DNA of 64,000 bases, taken from positions 1 through 64,000 of the forward strand of contig CAIVAR010000025.1 in NCBI GenBank assembly GCA_903904005.1, given 5' to 3'. The notes under the pieces are model-generated. The model had not been told where the DNA came from, ran no database searches, and saw nothing but the letters and a program-made list of their open reading frames with translations. The DNA comes from an uncultured Anaeromyxobacter sp. (GTDB lineage: Bacteria > Myxococcota > Myxococcia > Myxococcales > Anaeromyxobacteraceae). This document shows, in pieces, positions 9,097-18,521 of the stretch. Both the position numbers and the translations under genes were made by a program. Every line of letters begins with the position of its first letter. Within the stretch, counting starts at the first letter, position 1.

Positions 9097-9629
9097 CCGA
9101 AGAGGAGCCGGACGGCGACCACCGAGGCGGCGAATCCGGCCAGGTCGGCGAGCAGCGCCGCCGGGAGCGCCTGGCGGTAACGGGTGATGCCCACCGCGCC
9201 GAAGTAGACCGCGAGCACGTAGAAGGTGGTCTCGGTCGACCCGGCCATGACCGAGACGAGCCGGCCGGCGTACGAGTCGGGACCGTCGGATCGCAGCACG
9301 TCGGCCACCACCCCCAGCGCCGCGCCCCCGGAGAGGGGCCGGACGAGGACCATGGGGAGCACGCTGGCCGGGATGCCCACCGCATCGGTCACCGGGGCGA
9401 GCAGCGCGGCGAGCCCCTCCAGGGCACCCGACGCCCGCAGCATGCCGAGCGCCACCACCACCGCCACGAGCGGCGGGATGACCCGCACCGCGACCTGGAA
9501 CCCCTCCTTCGCCCCCTCCACGAAGACCGGGTAGACCTTCACCTTGCGTGTGAGGGCCCAGGCCGGGATCCCGGCCACGAGGAGCGGGATGGCCCAGGTC
9601 GAGAGGGCCTCCAGGGCGCCCTTAAGCAC
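9093..9629 (-). CDS. spmB: Spore maturation protein B (nucleoside-recognition Gate domain)
   Basis: The 178-residue membrane protein matches SpmB: repeated hydrophobic helices, A-L-L-A-P-V-T-D-A-V-G and the L-V-R-P-L-S-G-G-A Gate-domain motif, then E-T-T-F-Y-V-L-A-V-Y-F-G-A. In Bacillus, SpmA and SpmB are needed for spore core dehydration; homologues also occur in many non-sporulating Gram-negatives, where their role is unclear. The start overlaps the end of spmA by 8 bases, indicating translational coupling. In a myxobacterium a link to myxospore maturation is possible but unproven. Confidence 0.85.
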   Translation of the reverse strand: MLKGALEALSTWAIPLLVAGIPAWALTRKVKVYPVFVEGAKEGFQVAVRVIPPLVAVVVALGMLRASGALEGLAALLAPVTDAVGIPASVLPMVLVRPLSGGAALGVVADVLRSDGPDSYAGRLVSVMAGSTETTFYVLAVYFGAVGITRYRQALPAALLADLAGFAASVVAVRLLFG

Positions 9630-10224
9630 CGGCGCCCCCGGGGGGAGGCGGGGGGAAGAGGCGCCGCAGCGCCCAGGCCGCGGTCACCGCGGCGACGGTG
9701 GCGCAGGTGGAGGCGAGGAGGGTCGCCGCCAGGATGTCGGCGGGCTGCCGCGCCCCGGCCGCGGCGCGCAGCGCGATGACGCTCGCGGGAACGAGCTGCA
9801 CGCTCGCGGTGTTGAGTGCGCAGAAGAGGGCCTGGGCGTCGGTGGCCGTCCCGGGCGTGGGGTTCACCCGTTCCAGCTCCTCCATGGCCTTGATGCCGAA
9901 GGGCGTGGCGGCGTTCCCGAGGCCGAGCATGTTCGCAGCGACGTTCAGCGTGATCGCCCCCATGGCGGGCGACTCCGGGGGGACCGACGGGAAGAGCCGC
10001 CGCAGGACGGGACGGGCGAACCGCCCCAGGGCCCGCACCAGCCCGGCCTCCTCGGCCACCTTCATGAGCCCCATCCAGAGCGAGAGCACCCCCACCAGAC
10101 CGAGCGAGAGGGTCACGGCCCGGCCGGCCGACTCGGCGATGGCGCCGGGGAGCGCCGGCATCCGGCCGGTGACGGCCGCCGTGACCACCGAGGCGACGAG
10201 GAGCAGCACCCAGAGGACGCTCAT
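9622..10224 (-). CDS. spmA: Spore maturation protein A (nucleoside-recognition Gate domain)
   Basis: The 200-residue membrane protein carries the SpmA features: W-M-G-L-M-K-V-A-E-E-A-G near residue 50, then N-V-A-A-N-M-L-G-L-G-N-A-A-T-P-F-G and the following A-M-E-E-L motif. It forms a two-gene unit with spmB through an 8-base overlap. Gate-domain proteins are thought to transport or bind small molecules in the inner membrane. In some lineages spmA and spmB are fused; here they are separate. The C-terminus ends in a Pro-rich tail overlapping the spmB start. Confidence 0.85.
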   Translation of the reverse strand: MSVLWVLLLVASVVTAAVTGRMPALPGAIAESAGRAVTLSLGLVGVLSLWMGLMKVAEEAGLVRALGRFARPVLRRLFPSVPPESPAMGAITLNVAANMLGLGNAATPFGIKAMEELERVNPTPGTATDAQALFCALNTASVQLVPASVIALRAAAGARQPADILAATLLASTCATVAAVTAAWALRRLFPPPPPGGAGA

Positions 10225-10285
10225 CGGCGGGGATCAGAGCCCGGAGGGGAGGGAATTGCCAGTTTCTGCTAAAGGATCGGCCGCG

Positions 10286-11785
10286 ATGACACCAAGGGCA
10301 TGGAAGCTCCTCGCCTCGGTCGTGCTGGCGTGCGCCGCATCGGCTGCGCCGGCCGCACCGCCCGCCGCCCCCCAGGCCCCCGCGCCGGACCGCCACTGCC
10401 GCCCCGGGGCGACCCTGCTCGACCTCCCGTCGCGCGCCGAGCCCGAGTGGTACGGGCTCTACGTCGGGGACAAGAAGGTGGGCTGGATGCGGACCTCGGC
10501 GGCCCTCGAGAAGCGGGACGGGAGGAGCGTCCGGGTCTCCCGGGAGGAGATGCTCATCGAGGCGCTGGTCGGGCAGCGGCAGGTGCGCCGCCAGGTGACC
10601 GAGGAGCGGACCTACGAGCCGGGCGCCCGCGGGAGGCTCCTCTCCCTGCAGAGCACCTTCTCGGGCGACGGGGGCGACCGGACCCTCCGCGTCACCTGCG
10701 CCCCCGCCACCTGCAAGGCGGAGATCGTGGCACCGGACGGGCGCCGCACCGTGGAGTTCCCGCACCCGGGCGAGACCGCCGAGGCCCTCGAGGCGGCCCG
10801 CCTCGCCGCCCTGACCTGCGGCACCGTGAGCGGTCCCCAGCTCCAGTCGGACGACCTGCGGGTGAAGCGGATGACGAGCCGTTATGCCGGCAGGTCGAAG
10901 GTGGGCGGGGCGGGCGTCGAGGTTCCGGTGTCGGTGGTGGAGGAGAAGGAGGAGGGGGACCGCGTGGCGCCCCGCGTGCTCGTCGCCGACGGCGGCCGGA
11001 TCCTCGAGACCCGGGTCGGGGACGGGATGGTCATCAAGGTCGAGCCGGCCGAGACCGCCCGCCGCCTCGATGTCGTCGACCTCTTCACCACGCTGCGCGT
11101 GCCGCTGCCGTCCCCGCTCCCCCGCGACGTCCCCATGGCCATCACCTTCGCCCTGCGCGGCCTGCCGAGCGGATTCGACCTCGACGACGACCGGCAACGG
11201 GCCGTCCCCGGGGCCCCGGGCGAGACCATCCTCACCGTCACCGCGCGTGAGTTCCGCGGACCGGACGTCCCGCGCGGCAAGCCTTCGCCCCGGGGGAACG
11301 GGGACCAGGCCGCCACCATCGAGATCGACTGGGAGGACCCGGGGATCCGCAAGCTCGCCGAGGCCACGGTGGGGAGCACGCCCACCGCCTGGGCCGCCGC
11401 GCGCCGGCTCCAGCGCGCCGTCCACGACCGGCTCGACAAGGTGTACGGCCAGAGCGCGGACCGGGCCAGCGACATCCTCCGCCAGGGCAAGGGGGACTGC
11501 ACCGAGCACACCCGCCTCTTCGTGGCGCTCTGCCGCGCCGCCGGGATCCCCGCCCGCGAGGTGAAGGGGCTCGTCTACGCCAGCTACGGGCAGGGCGGGC
11601 CCGGGCTCTACTGGCACGCCTGGGCCGAGGTGAAGGTGGGGGCCGCCTGGATCGCCGTCGACCCCACCTTCGGCCAGGACGTTGCCGACGCCACCCACGT
11701 GGCCCTGGGCCGGGGGACGAGCCAGGACGCGATGGTGCTCGTGGGCTCCCTGGCCGTCACCCGGGTCGAGGCGCGGAAACCTTGA
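10286..11785 (+). CDS. Exported transglutaminase-like (Cys-His-Asp) protein
   Basis: The 499-residue protein has a signal peptide of about 25 residues (W-K-L-L-A-S-V-V-L-A-C-A-A-S). A long beta-rich middle region follows, then a C-terminal transglutaminase-like core. The catalytic triad is visible as C405 in G-K-G-D-C-T-E-H, H444 in W-H-A-W and D459 in V-D-P-T-F. Such proteins act as periplasmic proteases, amidases or cross-linkers, and bacterial members are rarely characterised. ATG at 10286 is chosen because the signal peptide begins right after it; the open frame continues upstream without meaning. It is transcribed just before mce but a separate promoter precedes that gene. Confidence 0.75.
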   Translation: MTPRAWKLLASVVLACAASAAPAAPPAAPQAPAPDRHCRPGATLLDLPSRAEPEWYGLYVGDKKVGWMRTSAALEKRDGRSVRVSREEMLIEALVGQRQVRRQVTEERTYEPGARGRLLSLQSTFSGDGGDRTLRVTCAPATCKAEIVAPDGRRTVEFPHPGETAEALEAARLAALTCGTVSGPQLQSDDLRVKRMTSRYAGRSKVGGAGVEVPVSVVEEKEEGDRVAPRVLVADGGRILETRVGDGMVIKVEPAETARRLDVVDLFTTLRVPLPSPLPRDVPMAITFALRGLPSGFDLDDDRQRAVPGAPGETILTVTAREFRGPDVPRGKPSPRGNGDQAATIEIDWEDPGIRKLAEATVGSTPTAWAAARRLQRAVHDRLDKVYGQSADRASDILRQGKGDCTEHTRLFVALCRAAGIPAREVKGLVYASYGQGGPGLYWHAWAEVKVGAAWIAVDPTFGQDVADATHVALGRGTSQDAMVLVGSLAVTRVEARKP

Positions 11786-11795
11786 GACGCGCCAG

Positions 11796-11824
11796 TTGAC
11801 GCCGGCCACCCGAGGCCGTTTGAT
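11796..11824 (+). promoter_or_regulatory. Candidate sigma70-type promoter for mce
   Basis: TTGACG (11796-11801) is separated by exactly 17 bases from TTTGAT (11819-11824). The matches are five of six and four of six to the consensus. A leader of about 25 bases with a strong AAGGAGG (11843-11849) leads to the ATG at 11856. Confidence 0.5.
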
Positions 11825-11855
11825 CCATGCCCCCACCGCCTGAAGGAGGAACGCC

Positions 11856-12263
11856 ATGAAGGGGCTCGACCACGTCGCCATCCTCGTCTCCGACCTCGAC
11901 GCCGCGATCCGGCTCTACCGCGACGTCTACGGCCTCGAACTCGCCGAGATCGAGGAGGTCCCGTCCGAGAAGGTTCGGGTCGCCATCTTCGGGCACGGCA
12001 CCGGGCGCATCGAGCTCGTCTCCCCGAGCGGTCCCGACAGCCCCATGGCGAAGACCATCGAGAAGCGGGGCGAGGGGCTGCACCACATCTGCCTCGAGGT
12101 GCCGGACATCGAGAAGGCGATGGCCGCGCTCAAGGCGCAGGGAGCCCCGCTCCTCGACGAGAAGCCCCGCGCCGGCGCCGGAGGGGCACGGGTCGCGTTC
12201 GTCCACCCGAAGGGCAGCCGGGGCGTCCTCGTGGAACTCCGGCAGGGCCCCGGGAACGCTTGA
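11856..12263 (+). CDS. mce: Methylmalonyl-CoA epimerase
   Basis: The 135-residue vicinal-oxygen-chelate protein has the two beta-alpha-beta-beta-beta repeats of this family. Metal ligands are recognisable in L-D-H-V-A-I (H5), L-H-H-I-C-L-E-V and the terminal V-L-V-E-L. The enzyme interconverts (S)- and (R)-methylmalonyl-CoA in propionyl-CoA and branched-chain amino-acid breakdown. An ideal AAGGAGG lies 6 bases before the ATG, unlike most genes here. The mutase genes are not in the window. Assignment as epimerase rather than another glyoxalase-fold enzyme rests on length and the F-G-H-G-T-G-R-I-E-L-V pattern. Confidence 0.9.
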   Translation: MKGLDHVAILVSDLDAAIRLYRDVYGLELAEIEEVPSEKVRVAIFGHGTGRIELVSPSGPDSPMAKTIEKRGEGLHHICLEVPDIEKAMAALKAQGAPLLDEKPRAGAGGARVAFVHPKGSRGVLVELRQGPGNA

Positions 12264-12297
12264 CCCCAAGGGGAATCGCGTGGTTAGTGAGTCCCCC

Positions 12298-14163
12298 ATG
12301 ACGCGCCCTTTCGCCGCCCTTCTCGCGATCCCGCTGCTCATCGGCACGGCCCTCGCGCAATCGCCCGCCCTCTCTACCGCCGCGCCGGTGAAGCCCGACG
12401 CGCCGCCGGCGCTGGCGTCCCCCTCGACCGGCACGCTGACCCAGGCCGAGATCGACCAGCGGATCCAGGACGCGGTGCAGAAGGAGGTCGCCAAGGTCAA
12501 GGAGCAGCTGCGCGACGAGGTCCGGGCCGAGATCCAGGGCGCCCAGTCCGCCGCCGGGTTCCTGGGCGAGCAGGACCAGAAGAAGAAGCTGCACTTCCTC
12601 GAGCTGAACGGCTACTTCCGCTTCCGCTGGGACCTCTTCAACAACCTGAACGGCGGCCAGCCCGCCGATCCCATGGGCTGGTACCTCTGGGGCGGGAACA
12701 CCCGCCTCTCCACCAGCCCGCCGGGCGGGACGCAGACCAGCGGCAACATGCGGCTGCGCGTCGACCCGACCTTCAACGTGTCCGAGCAGGTCCGGGTGAA
12801 GGCCGAGATCGACTTCCTCGACAACGTGGTGCTGGGCTCCACGCCGGTCTGGAACGACTACAACATCTTCCCGGGCGTCACCTCGAGCAACCAGGTCTCC
12901 CCCATCGCCGGCCAGAACTGGTTCTGGGGCGCCGTCCAGGTGAAGCGCGCCTGGGGCGAGGTGCAGACGCCGGTGGGGCTCCTCAGCTTCGGCCGCATGC
13001 CCGCCGACTGGGGCGCCGGCATCTACTACAACGCCGGCGGCGGCATCGACCAGGACTTCGGCGACAACGTCGACCGCATCCAGTTCTCCATCCCGCTCGG
13101 CCAGTTCCTGGGCGGCCTGGCCGTCACCCCCTACTACGAGTGGTCCGGCTCCGGCGTGACCTACTCCAGCACCTTCAACACGGTGGGTATCGGGCAGCCG
13201 GTCAACTGGACGCAGGACGATGACGCCGGCGCCATCGGCATCATGGTGGCCCGGACCGATACGCCCGACCAGCTCCGGCGCAAGCTGGAGAAGGGCAGCA
13301 CCAGCCTCAGCTACGGGCTCCTCTTCAACTACAAGTCGCAGCGTCTCGCCCTCACCGACATGTCCGGGCAGACGCTGTACGTCCCGCCGAATGGGGTCAT
13401 GCCTCTTGGAATCGGCCCCACCATCACCCTGGTGAACCGCGACGCCAGCGCCGGCACGCTCGACCTCTTCATCCGCTGGGTGGGCAAGAAGTTCGAGATC
13501 GAGGCCGAGGGCATCGGCATCTTCGGCAGCATCGGCAACGTCGGGTGGGATCCCGCCGCCGCGGTCGCCATCCCGGCCACCATCCGCCAGGGCGCCGGCG
13601 TGCTGCGCGGGCACTACAAGATCGGCGACGCCAACCGCTTCATCCTCGGCGGCGAGGTCGGCATCGCCAGCGGCGACCAGGCCCCCGGCTTCGGCAACTT
13701 CCCGGGGCGCTGCAGCTACGCGACCAGCACGCCGGTCTGCGGCGCGATCGGCCCGGCCGGTTCGATCGACGGCAACCAGGTCGGCGCGACCAACGGCACG
13801 ATGAACAACTACCGCTTCAACCCGGCCTACCAGATCGACCTCATCCTCTGGCGCCGCGTCCTGGGGACGGTCACCGACGCCTGGTACCTGAAGCCCACCT
13901 TCAAGTGGGACGTGCTCGACGGACTCACCGTCGGCGCCCAGATCGTCTACTCGCAGGCCATCTTCGCGAGCTCGACCCCCTCGCAGACGAGCCGGCCGCT
14001 CGGCATCGAGCTCGACCTCGGCGTGAAGTACCAGTCGGACGACGGCTTCGTGTTCTTCCTCGACTACGGCCTGCTCCGGATGCTCTCCGGGTTCAACACG
14101 GCGACCAGCGGCGTGAGCGGCGTGGCCCAGAACATCCACGCCGGCCTGGGCATCGTCTTCTAG
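12298..14163 (+). CDS. Putative outer-membrane porin-like beta-barrel with N-terminal coiled coil
   Basis: The 621-residue protein starts with a signal peptide ending in G-T-A-L-A-Q (cleavage near residue 21). A charged helical segment (about residues 50-85, rich in Glu, Lys and Gln) resembles the periplasmic coiled coil of some porins. The rest is a series of amphipathic beta strands with many aromatic residues (F-R-F-R-W, W-Y-L-K-P-T-F-K-W). The chain ends in G-L-G-I-V-F, the terminal phenylalanine typical of proteins inserted by BamA. It is likely an outer-membrane channel of unknown substrate. ATG at 12298 is preferred over GTG at 12280 because the signal peptide follows it directly. Confidence 0.65.
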   Translation: MTRPFAALLAIPLLIGTALAQSPALSTAAPVKPDAPPALASPSTGTLTQAEIDQRIQDAVQKEVAKVKEQLRDEVRAEIQGAQSAAGFLGEQDQKKKLHFLELNGYFRFRWDLFNNLNGGQPADPMGWYLWGGNTRLSTSPPGGTQTSGNMRLRVDPTFNVSEQVRVKAEIDFLDNVVLGSTPVWNDYNIFPGVTSSNQVSPIAGQNWFWGAVQVKRAWGEVQTPVGLLSFGRMPADWGAGIYYNAGGGIDQDFGDNVDRIQFSIPLGQFLGGLAVTPYYEWSGSGVTYSSTFNTVGIGQPVNWTQDDDAGAIGIMVARTDTPDQLRRKLEKGSTSLSYGLLFNYKSQRLALTDMSGQTLYVPPNGVMPLGIGPTITLVNRDASAGTLDLFIRWVGKKFEIEAEGIGIFGSIGNVGWDPAAAVAIPATIRQGAGVLRGHYKIGDANRFILGGEVGIASGDQAPGFGNFPGRCSYATSTPVCGAIGPAGSIDGNQVGATNGTMNNYRFNPAYQIDLILWRRVLGTVTDAWYLKPTFKWDVLDGLTVGAQIVYSQAIFASSTPSQTSRPLGIELDLGVKYQSDDGFVFFLDYGLLRMLSGFNTATSGVSGVAQNIHAGLGIVF

Positions 14164-14585
14164 ACCTGGGCGGCTCCCGGGCCGGTCACCACGGTCCGGA
14201 CCTGGAAGGCGGGCTGGGCCTGGATGGCCCGCTTCACCGAGCACTGGTCGGCGACCCGGACCAGCGCCTCCCGGTACTTCTCCGGGAAGCTCTCCGGGAC
14301 CTCGATGTCGAGGTCCACGCCCACGAGCGCGCCGTCCTCGCCGTGGTGGAGTCGCTCCACGATGCGGATCCCCTCGGTGGAGAGGGTCCGCTTCTGGCAG
14401 AACCCGACCACGAAGATCCCCGCGCAGGTGGCCATCGAGGCCGCGAAGAGGGCGAAGGGGGTGGGGGCGCTGTCCTCGCCCCCGGCCTGCACCGGCTGGT
14501 CGGTGTGGATGACGTGCCCGCCGACCTGTGCGTCCACGCGCTTGCCGCCTGGGAACGTGACCACGATCTCCGACTCACCTGCCAT
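14160..14585 (-). CDS. OsmC/Ohr-family peroxidase-like protein
   Basis: The 141-residue protein has the two conserved cysteines of OsmC-fold proteins: C54 in S-M-A-T-C-A-G and C115 in V-A-D-Q-C-S-V. In the family they form a redox-active pair that reduces organic hydroperoxides. The T-P-F-A-L-F-A-A-S stretch before the first cysteine fits the YhfA/OsmC branch. It is cytoplasmic and a single gene, convergent with the porin-like gene, overlapping its stop by 4 bases. It could also be a structural OsmC homologue without peroxidase activity. Confidence 0.85.
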   Translation of the reverse strand: MAGESEIVVTFPGGKRVDAQVGGHVIHTDQPVQAGGEDSAPTPFALFAASMATCAGIFVVGFCQKRTLSTEGIRIVERLHHGEDGALVGVDLDIEVPESFPEKYREALVRVADQCSVKRAIQAQPAFQVRTVVTGPGAAQV

Positions 14586-14680
14586 GGGGGACCTCCTGGG
14601 TTGGGCCCCGGATCCTGGGGCCGTCCCAGGGTGGGAGCCAAGGGCGCGGACGAGGATTCTTTGATAGCCTCCGCCATCGA

Positions 14681-16099
14681 ATGAGGAAGATGAAGCGAGC
14701 GTCCGCCCCCCGTCGGTCGAAGCCGGTCTCCCGCGCAGCCCTCTCCGGGGAGGCCGATCCCCGCCTGGTGCGCATGTCGGTCTCCATCCACGAGGACGCC
14801 GCGCTCCACCCCCAGGACATCCGGGGCAGCCAGGCCCACATCGCGATGCTCGCCGCCCAGGGGATCGTGCCGCCGGCCGCGGCCCGGGCCATCCGGCGCG
14901 GGCTCGACCAGGTGCTGCGCGAGTTCGGGGCCGGCGCGATCCGCCACGATCCGGCCCTCGAGGACGTCCACACCCACGCCGAGCGCCGGCTCGGGGAGAT
15001 CGTGGGGCGCGCCGCCGGCTACCTCCACGCCGGGCGGAGCCGCAACGACCAGGTGGCCCTCGACGAGCGGCTCTTCATCGTGGAGGCCTGCGACCGGGTC
15101 GGCGAGGCGGTGGACGGGCTCATGCGCGCGCTCCTCGGCCAGGCCTGCCGCCACGAGGGGACGCTGCTCCCCGGGTACACCCACCTCCAGCGGGCCCAGC
15201 CGGTGACGCTCGCCCACCACCTGCTCGCCTACGTGGAGATGCTGGGGCGCGACCGGGAGCGGCTCGCCGACGTGCGGCGCCGGGCGGCGGTCTCGCCGCT
15301 CGGGTCGGGGGCGCTGGCCGGCACCACCCTGAAGCTCGACCGGGAGCGCGTGGCGCGCGAGCTGGGGCTCGACGGCGTCACCCGCAACTCGCTCGACGCC
15401 GTCTCCGACCGCGATTCGGCCATCGAGCTCTGCTTCGCCTGCGCGCTCTGCGCGGTCCACCTCTCCCGCCTGGGGGAGGAGATCGTGCTCTGGACCACCC
15501 GCGAGTTCGGGTTCATGGAGCTCGACGACTCCTTCGCCACCGGCAGCTCGCTCATGCCGCAGAAGAAGAACTCCGACGTGGCCGAGCTGGCCCGGGGGAG
15601 GGCGGGCACCGCCATCGGGGACCTGGTGTCGCTGCTCGCCATCGTGAAGAGCCTGCCGCTCGCCTACAACCGCGACCTCCAGGAGGACAAGCGGCCGCTG
15701 CTCGGCGCGCCCCGCATGCTCGTCGAGACGCTCGACGCGCTGGCCGGCGCGGTGGAGACCGCCCGGTTCCAGCCGGAGCGGATGCGCGCCGCGCTCGAGG
15801 GGGGCGAGTCGCTCGCCACCGACGCCGCCGAGTGGCTGGTGGAGCGGGGCGTGCCCTTCCGGGAGGCCCACGAGGCCGTGGGCAAGGCCGCGGCCTTCGC
15901 GTCGTCGGCGGGCCGGCCGCTCTCCGGGCTGTCGGTGGCCGAATGGCGCCGCTTCCACCGTCGCTTCGACCGGGGCGTGCTCCGATGCTTCGACCCGGAA
16001 CGGAGCGTGGCCCGGCGCGACCTCCCCGGAGGCCCCGCGCCCCGGCGGGTGGCGGCCGAGCTGCGCCGGTGGGAGAAGCGGCTCGGGGGCGGGCGGTGA
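14681..16099 (+). CDS. argH: Argininosuccinate lyase
   Basis: The 472-residue protein carries the fumarase/aspartase-superfamily signature [12 protein letters not shown] near residue 290, and the H-A-G-R-S-R-N-D-Q and H-L-Q-R-A-Q-P motifs specific to ArgH. The enzyme cleaves argininosuccinate to arginine and fumarate, the last step of arginine synthesis. The first 20 residues are an Arg/Lys-rich extension not needed for the fold; an ATG three codons in is an alternative start. It heads an operon with lysA, dapA and dapB, and its stop overlaps the next GTG. No argG is nearby. Confidence 0.95.
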   Translation: MRKMKRASAPRRSKPVSRAALSGEADPRLVRMSVSIHEDAALHPQDIRGSQAHIAMLAAQGIVPPAAARAIRRGLDQVLREFGAGAIRHDPALEDVHTHAERRLGEIVGRAAGYLHAGRSRNDQVALDERLFIVEACDRVGEAVDGLMRALLGQACRHEGTLLPGYTHLQRAQPVTLAHHLLAYVEMLGRDRERLADVRRRAAVSPLGSGALAGTTLKLDRERVARELGLDGVTRNSLDAVSDRDSAIELCFACALCAVHLSRLGEEIVLWTTREFGFMELDDSFATGSSLMPQKKNSDVAELARGRAGTAIGDLVSLLAIVKSLPLAYNRDLQEDKRPLLGAPRMLVETLDALAGAVETARFQPERMRAALEGGESLATDAAEWLVERGVPFREAHEAVGKAAAFASSAGRPLSGLSVAEWRRFHRRFDRGVLRCFDPERSVARRDLPGGPAPRRVAAELRRWEKRLGGGR

Positions 16100-16278
16100 C
16101 GCCCCGCACGACGCTCCTCCTCGCCCTGGCGCTGGCCGGATGCGGGGTGAGGGCGGCCCCCCGTCCGGCGGCCTCCGCGGGCGTCGCGCCGGCGCCCGCC
16201 GGGACCGCATCGCCGGCCGCCCCGGCATCGCCCGCCGCCCCCTGCGACCCCGCCTCCGGAGGGAACTGCCCCCGATGA
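16096..16278 (+). CDS. Small lipoprotein between argH and lysA
   Basis: A 60-residue frame starts at GTG 16096 inside the argH stop (GTGA overlap) and ends overlapping the lysA ATG (ATGA overlap). It has a short basic N-terminus, a hydrophobic stretch and a perfect lipobox L-A-G-C with C19 or so as the lipidation site. An Ala/Pro-rich tail follows, with two further cysteines near the end. Its place just before lysA recalls the LptM (YifL) lipoprotein of Gammaproteobacteria, but the conserved G-x-K-G-P-L-Y segment of LptM is not seen, so it is left unnamed. The tight coupling on both sides argues it is really translated. Confidence 0.65.
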   Translation: MTPRTTLLLALALAGCGVRAAPRPAASAGVAPAPAGTASPAAPASPAAPCDPASGGNCPR

Positions 16279-17558
16279 ACCACTTCCAGCGAAGGGACGG
16301 AGCGCTCCACGCCGAGGCGATCCCCCTCGACCGGCTGGCCCACGCCTACGGCACGCCGCTCTACGTCTACTCGGCGGCGACGCTGCGGCGGCACTGGAAG
16401 GTGCTCGACCGGTCGCTCTCCGGCCTGCGCCACCTGGTCTGCTACGCCACCAAGGCCAACGCCAACCTGGCCATCCTCGACCTGCTGGCCCGCATGGGCG
16501 CGGGCTTCGACATCGTCTCCGGCGGGGAGCTCTACCGGGTCCGCAAGGCCGGCGGCGACCCGCGCCGGGTGGTCTACAGCGGCGTGGGCAAGACCGACGA
16601 GGAGATCGCCTTCGCCCTTTCGCTCGGCGTGAAGTGCCTGAACGTCGAGAGCGGCCCCGAGCTGGCCCGGGTGTCGGTGGTGGCGCGGCGCCTCGGCGTG
16701 CGCGCGCCGGTGGCGCTGCGCGTGAATCCCGACGTCGATCCCCGGACCCACCCGTACATCGCCACGGGGCTCAAGAAGTCCAAGTTCGGGGTGTCGGTGG
16801 AGGACGCCCGCCGGCTCTACCAGCTCGCGGCCGGGGATCCGGCCCTCGACGTGCGGGGGGTGGCCTGCCACATCGGTTCCCAGATCACCACGGTGGTCCC
16901 GTTCCTCGACGCCATCGCCCGGGTGCGCAGGCTGGCCGCCGATCTCGGGCGGGCCGGGATCCCGATCCGCCACCTCGACATCGGCGGCGGGCTGGGGATC
17001 CAGTACGACGACGAGAATCCCCCGCACCCCGACGAGTATGGCGCGGCGGTGAAGCGGGCCATGAAGGGCTGGCGGGGCGAGGTGATCCTCGAGCCCGGCC
17101 GGGTGCTGGTGGGCAACGCCGGCATCCTCCTCACCCGGGTCCTCTACGTGAAGACGAGCGGCCGCAAGCGCTTCGTCGTCGTCGACGCCGGCATGAACGA
17201 CCTCATCCGGCCCAGCCTCTACGAGGCGCACCACCACATCGAGCCGGTCGGGGCCGAGCCCCGCCCGGAGGGCACGGTGGACGTGGTGGGGCCGGTCTGC
17301 GAGTCGTCCGACTTCCTGGCCCAGGGGAGGAAGATGCCCGTTCCCGAGGCCGGGGACCTGCTCTGCGTGCGCTCGGCCGGGGCCTACGGCTTCGCCATGT
17401 CCTCGAACTACAACACCCGGCCGCGCGCCGCCGAGGTCCTCGTGGAGGGGGACGTCGCCCGCCTGGTCCGCCGGCGGGAGACCTGGCCGGACCTCGTCCG
17501 CGGGGAGCGGGCCCGCCCGCCCGGACGCCGGTTCCCGGCGCGCCGCCGGATCGGCTAG
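16275..17558 (+). CDS. lysA: Diaminopimelate decarboxylase
   Basis: The 427-residue protein is a fold-type III PLP enzyme. K60 in C-Y-A-T-K-A-N is the PLP lysine, H-I-G-S-Q and D-I-G-G-G-L-G follow, and E-P-G-R-V-L-V-G plus G-P-V-C-E-S-S-D form the C-terminal active site, with the cysteine coming from the partner subunit. It converts meso-diaminopimelate to lysine. It lies just upstream of dapA and dapB. The last 30 residues are Arg/Pro-rich and extend past the usual end. The start overlaps the lipoprotein stop. Confidence 0.95.
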   Translation: MNHFQRRDGALHAEAIPLDRLAHAYGTPLYVYSAATLRRHWKVLDRSLSGLRHLVCYATKANANLAILDLLARMGAGFDIVSGGELYRVRKAGGDPRRVVYSGVGKTDEEIAFALSLGVKCLNVESGPELARVSVVARRLGVRAPVALRVNPDVDPRTHPYIATGLKKSKFGVSVEDARRLYQLAAGDPALDVRGVACHIGSQITTVVPFLDAIARVRRLAADLGRAGIPIRHLDIGGGLGIQYDDENPPHPDEYGAAVKRAMKGWRGEVILEPGRVLVGNAGILLTRVLYVKTSGRKRFVVVDAGMNDLIRPSLYEAHHHIEPVGAEPRPEGTVDVVGPVCESSDFLAQGRKMPVPEAGDLLCVRSAGAYGFAMSSNYNTRPRAAEVLVEGDVARLVRRRETWPDLVRGERARPPGRRFPARRRIG

Positions 17559-17590
17559 AGTCCAGGTCCCCCCTTTCGCGGAGGAACACC

Positions 17591-18478
17591 ATGAAGCTGC
17601 AGGGCGCGATGGTCGCCATCGTCACGCCGCTCCGGGACGGCGAGCTGGATCTCGCCTCGCTCCGCGAACTCGTGGAGTGGCAGATCCGCGAGGGCACGGA
17701 CGGCATCGTCCCGTGCGGCACCACCGGCGAGGGCGTCACGCTCACCCCGCGGGAGCGGGCCGACGTGATCCGCACCTGCGTCGAGGTGGCGCGCGGCCGG
17801 GTGAAGATCATCGCCGGCGCCGGGTCCAACGCCACCGCCGAGGCGGTGGAGGGCGTGAAGCTCGCGAAGCAGCTCGGCGCCGACGCCGCGCTGGTGGTGA
17901 CGCCCTACTACAACAAGCCCACCCAGGAAGGGCTCTACCGCCACTACATGAAGATCTGGGACTCGGTGGGCTTCCCGGTGGTGGCCTACAACGTTCCCAG
18001 CCGCACCTCGGTCGACATGATGCCCGAGACGGTGGAGCGGCTCGCCAGGGCCGGCGCCATCACCGGAATCAAGGAGGCCACCGCCAGCATGGACCGGCAG
18101 GTCCAGCTGGTGGAACGGTGCGGTCGCGACGCCATCTCCTACCTCTCCGGCGACGACTTCACGGTGCTCCCCTACATCGCCTGCGGCGGCCACGGCGTCA
18201 TCTCGGTCATCGGCAACGTCGCGCCCCGCGCCATGAAGGAGCTGGTCGTCGCCGCCGTGCGGGGCGACCACGCGGCGGCGCTGGCGAAGCAGGTGGCCAT
18301 GGCCGAGCTCAACCGCGTGATGTTCATCGAGACCAACCCGGGGCCGGTGAAGGCCGCGGTGGCGCTGCTCGGCAAGGCGGGGCCGGAGATCCGGCTTCCG
18401 CTCTGGCAGGTGTCCGACGCCAGCCTGGCCCGGATCCGCGACGCCATGGTCCGCTTCGGCCTGGTCGTGGCCGCCTGA
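17591..18478 (+). CDS. dapA: 4-hydroxy-tetrahydrodipicolinate synthase
   Basis: The 295-residue TIM-barrel protein has the Schiff-base lysine K161 in I-T-G-I-K-E-A, the catalytic tyrosine Y133 in V-A-Y-N-V-P, and the G-T-T-G-E-G substrate loop (residues 43-48). It condenses pyruvate with aspartate semialdehyde at the head of the diaminopimelate/lysine branch. A GGAGG-like site (C-G-G-A-G-G-A around 17579-17585) precedes the ATG. It sits between lysA and dapB in the operon, which suggests coordinated supply of DAP for peptidoglycan and lysine for protein. Confidence 0.95.
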   Translation: MKLQGAMVAIVTPLRDGELDLASLRELVEWQIREGTDGIVPCGTTGEGVTLTPRERADVIRTCVEVARGRVKIIAGAGSNATAEAVEGVKLAKQLGADAALVVTPYYNKPTQEGLYRHYMKIWDSVGFPVVAYNVPSRTSVDMMPETVERLARAGAITGIKEATASMDRQVQLVERCGRDAISYLSGDDFTVLPYIACGGHGVISVIGNVAPRAMKELVVAAVRGDHAAALAKQVAMAELNRVMFIETNPGPVKAAVALLGKAGPEIRLPLWQVSDASLARIRDAMVRFGLVVAA

Positions 18479-18521
18479 TCCGCGGCCCGCCCCGGCGCCC
18501 ATCCCATCGGAGGTGAACGTG

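Noticed and set aside
16096-16278. Naming the small lipoprotein lptM
   Set aside because: Position fits but the G-x-K-G-P-L-Y segment that defines LptM is missing.
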